A stretch of DNA of 10,290 nucleotides from Ettlia oleoabundans (Eukaryota; Chlorophyta; Chlorophyceae; Chlamydomonadales). Position numbers and translations under genes: made by a program. Location: assembly GCA_019693395.1 (NCBI GenBank), contig JAAMXP010003593.1, forward strand, positions 1-10,290, given 5' to 3'. How positions within the stretch are numbered: position 1 is the first letter of the stretch; each line of letters opens with the position of its first letter. Below are positions 7,805 through 10,290 of the stretch, piece by piece. The notes under the pieces were generated by a model. The model was not told where the DNA came from. It made no database searches and was given only the letters and a program-made list of their open reading frames with translations.

Positions 7805-10290
7805 ATGCCTGTATTGGTTACCATCTCGCATGTGCAGCGGCACTGCCTCCAGGCGTACGCCTCCTTTGGCAAGCTTAAGGAGCAGATGATGGTGATGGAT
7901 CGGCGGCGCCCATCGCATGTGATCACTGAGGAGGGCAAGCTGCTGCCCTGGTGCGAGAGTCTCCTCCAAGCAGGTGAGATTGCAGGGCTGGCTGACTGCA
8001 AGCCGCACCTTCAATTGCCCTTGTTCTTGCAGGGGCGGGCATTTTATGGCGAGGTGCCAAGCCGCTTGTCTGCTGCACAATACCAGACTGCTGTAGTTTC
8101 TGCCCCAGTGTGGCAGCAAGGTTGGCTCTTTGTTGGATATGATACATGCACCTGTCATGTGCAGCCAAGAATTGAGTAGTTTGGGCAGTCACTGCTGGGA
8201 AACACGCTGCTGATTGGGCCCGACGGGCTGCGCGTGAAAATGCAGGGTGTCGCTGCCACAGGTGCCCAGATATGTGGCAGACAGATACCTTGCAAATCAG
8301 CATTGCACTGTTGCATCACTGGGGGTCTTTTTCACACGTAAGATACTGCTTCCAGCCTTTTTACTCCTGTTCCGTTCCAGCCTTTTTACTCCTGTTTGTC
8401 TTTATCCTTCTCCTAGCTTTGTTCCTGTTTGTTGACTAGCTTGCTTTGTTTCTCTGCTACTTTTTGTGCAGAGGCATATGAGGAACATTTAGTGCTGCCT
8501 GACGACCGAGTGGTTCTGCTCACCAGCGGCGGCATCTGGTTGGTTCATGCGCCCGGCTTTGCACAGCTGGATGGCGCTGCGGAGGTAGGTGGGGCACCTT
8601 GGTAGGGCGCACATACAGCCAGCAGTGCAATACTATGCTGCTCTTTTCCGTCCTTCCTTGTGGGTTTATGCCATTGACTGAAGCAGGATGCACTGAAGGC
8701 AGTGATCTGACTACCATTATCACGGATTTCTCCCGCTCATAGCAGGTGCCACTAATGTCGGTGACGTCGCGCCTGGCCAGAAGCAGTGGGCAGGTGAGCA
8801 GCAGTGTGACAGACAGAGGCTCCGTGCATCAAGGTCGGCATCACTTCTCATACGGTGTAACACCATACAGTAGCTGAGGGTTAAAGTGACATCGTACAAA
8901 GTATTTGTGTCCTGTGCCTGCACCAGTATGTGCCCTTCTTTCACCGCTGCTGCCTGGAAATATCAATCCCATGCGGTCCTACTGCCCTCTGTTCATCTCT
9001 GAGTCAACCAGTGCTCACAATCTGACAATGCTGAGCAGTAGGCAAGGCATGGCGCGGTTGCACAGCCAGGGAGGCATAAACGCTGGCCTGAACACATTCT
9101 GCACGTTTGCCAGCGGTGCCACGTGGCCTGAAAAGGCACACAGTTGCTGAAAACTGCTCTACAGCCAGTCACATTAGTTGCTTCATGCACCTGCCACATC
9201 TCCAACTGCAATCAACTACTGCAGGTGCTGCGCAAGTACTACCTGGACCCGCTGCGGCGCAACCAGATGTGGAGCCAGCGGCATGACGCGCGCAGCATGC
9301 TGCCGCCTGACACCCCGCTGGAGCAGGTGAGAGCCTGCTACACCCCAGTGAAGAGTCGTGGGGAATGCGTGCCTTCCACTCTGCCTATGAGTTAAATCCG
9401 CGTGGTTGCACGTGCATGCCTGGCAACAAAACATTTCATGCAGGCGCGGCTGGTGCTATATGAACCTGCATCTTCAGATCTTGCTCCCACCCTGCAGCTG
9501 CCCTTCACCATGCCGTGCCTGGACTTTGTGCTGACCTGGCACACCAACCCCAAGAAGCAGCCGGTGGTCAGCTTCTGGAAGCCGCTAGCCCCTGCAGGTG
9601 ATAGGCAGTTCATCTTGTCGAGAACCTGTGCTGGGACAGACTGCTGAGATCCGAGGGCTGTTAGCTAAGTTTGCATTGCATATATACATTTGTTGGAGCC
9701 TGGTATTGTGCGTGGTTCATACTAGCCTTTTGCTTCACCCTGGAAACACACGCATGAACTGGGAAACACATTGCTGCCCCCTGTTTGTTTCTTGCATTTG
9801 GCAGGCTACCGCGCTGTGGGTGATGTGCTGGCGCTGGGCCTTGAGCCGCCTGCTGCACCGGTGCCCTGCTTCCGAGATGATGTGGGGCTGCACGTTAGGT
9901 GGGTGGGGATAGCAGGAGGAGGGAAGGGGGCTGGATTGCATGGGATGCTGGGTCCGCAAATCACATGCTGGGCAGCTATGCACTTGCACAGCTGCCAGCT
10001 GCACGGTCAGTCGCTTTGTGGCTGCCACTTTGACTGCTTTGCACTAACAACCTGCAACGCTGCGTAGCGCCCTCCTTGCTCAAGCTCTGCCCCTCTATTT
10101 TCTGCCTGCCCTGCTGCTGCCTTTGGTCCCCTCTTTCGTCACCGGCAGCGCGAGCAAGCAGCAGGGCGAGGGCGAGCCGCCGCCAGCGATGCGGCCACGA
10201 GAGTTCTCCCTCATATGGCGCTACATTGGCAAGCGCCCCGTCACCATATGGATGCCTGCTGCGCCGCCCGGATACGTGGCCCTGGGAGCG
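7805..10290 (+). CDS. VPS13-family C-terminal / Vps62 (DUF946) domain gene, partial at the window end
   Basis: Likely exons are 7805 (or 7838/7853)-7973, 8472-8584, 8746-8793, 9225-9326, 9444-9597, 9805-9898 and 10149-10290. Their phases match at every junction and each has GT-AG signals. Exon 1 reads GKLKEQMMVMDRRRPSHVIT then EEGKLLPWCES, the arginine/proline plus 'LLPW' pattern that precedes the VPS13 C-terminal region. Exon 2 reads EAYEEHLVLPDDRVVLLT and then APGFAQLDGAAE, a VPS13 C-terminal motif. Exons 5-7 carry two Vps62-type motifs, VVSFWKPLAPAGYRAVGDVL and FSLIWRYIGKRPVTIWMPAA. VPS13 proteins carry lipids between membranes at contact sites, and these C-terminal parts serve membrane targeting. 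The 48-base exon 8746-8793 is the least certain. The ATG at 7805 directly follows an in-frame TAA, so it is either the true start of a short protein or lies in an intron before an acceptor at 7837 or 7852. The lipid-groove part of VPS13 is not visible upstream. Confidence 0.7.
8350..8396. repeat. 22-bp direct repeat with a 25-bp period in an intron
   Basis: A 22-base pyrimidine-rich unit (TTCCAGCCTTTTTACTCCTG followed by TT) occurs perfectly at 8350-8371 and 8375-8396. It lies in the intron that ends at 8471 and lengthens the pyrimidine-rich stretch before the acceptor TTTTTGTGCAG. Confidence 0.95.
9502..10290 (+). other. Vps62/DUF946 repeat region within the plus-strand gene
   Basis: Across three exons the protein shows two successive copies of the repeat pattern (aromatic strand, then xxFWxPxxPxGYxxxGD/A). 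Copy one is LDFVLTWHTNPKKQPVVSFW followed by KPLAPAGYRAVGDVLALG. Copy two is REFSLIWRYIGKRPVTIWMP followed by AAPPGYVALGA, ending at the window edge. Between them are PVPCFRDD, also typical of this module, and a charged linker, SASKQQGEGEPPPAMRP. The next expected element would be a WQVDN-type repeat like that at 251-520. Confidence 0.7.

Noticed and set aside
7974..8179. Continuation of the first VPS13-type exon through RAFYGEVPSRLSAAQYQ to TAG at 8177
   Set aside because: A strong donor at 7974 (GCAG|GTGAGA) and a phase-matched acceptor at 8471 give EAYEEHLVLPDDR, which fits the family. The read-through residues do not. A small extra exon in 8033-8340 is still possible.
8905..9150. Plus-strand open frame of 81 codons between Vps62-gene exons
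   Set aside because: It has no family pattern and weak bounding splice sites. It sits in what the exon phases indicate is an intron.

Overview
The window looks like nuclear DNA of a green alga (core chlorophyte). Coding stretches are cut into short exons by GT-AG introns that nearly all end in -GCAG or -CAG, coding segments are rich in Ala, Gln and Leu with GC-leaning codons, TGTAA-type chlorophyte poly(A) motifs lie a short way beyond several stop codons, and there is no bacterial operon structure. The genus cannot be told from the sequence.

Layout. (1) Positions 2-625, plus strand: the last three exons of a gene whose protein ends in a Vps62/DUF946-type module of the VPS13 family (WQVDN-GTF motif). 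(2) Positions 1247-2020, minus strand: a two-exon gene for an unrecognised protein of about 223 residues with a Gln/Pro-rich N-terminal half and two C-terminal membrane helices. (3) Positions 2021-5571: mostly without a gene I can stand behind. It holds a CpG-rich, C-homopolymer low-complexity block, a GCN/CAG-rich block and several weak plus-strand exon candidates. (4) Positions 5572-5697: a possible plus-strand terminal exon running into a 22-bp tandem repeat. (5) Positions 5785-6705, minus strand: an unrecognised membrane protein with about five predicted helices and probably one intron. (6) Positions 6706-7804: no convincing gene. (7) Positions 7805-10290, plus strand, running off the end: at least seven exons of a second VPS13/Vps62-type gene. 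They run from a segment resembling the VPS13 C-terminal region into the Vps62 repeats (FWKPLAPAGY and IWMPAAPPGY motifs).

The main point of interest is that two plus-strand VPS13/Vps62-related genes flank the window. The second begins only at the C-terminal part of the family and is preceded by a minus-strand gene, which suggests a partial duplication or a divergent, truncated paralogue. VPS13 proteins are bridge-like lipid-transfer proteins at membrane contact sites; the exons here cover regions usually linked to targeting rather than the long lipid groove. I found no mobile element, CRISPR array, tRNA or rRNA, and nothing that amounts to a new multi-gene system.
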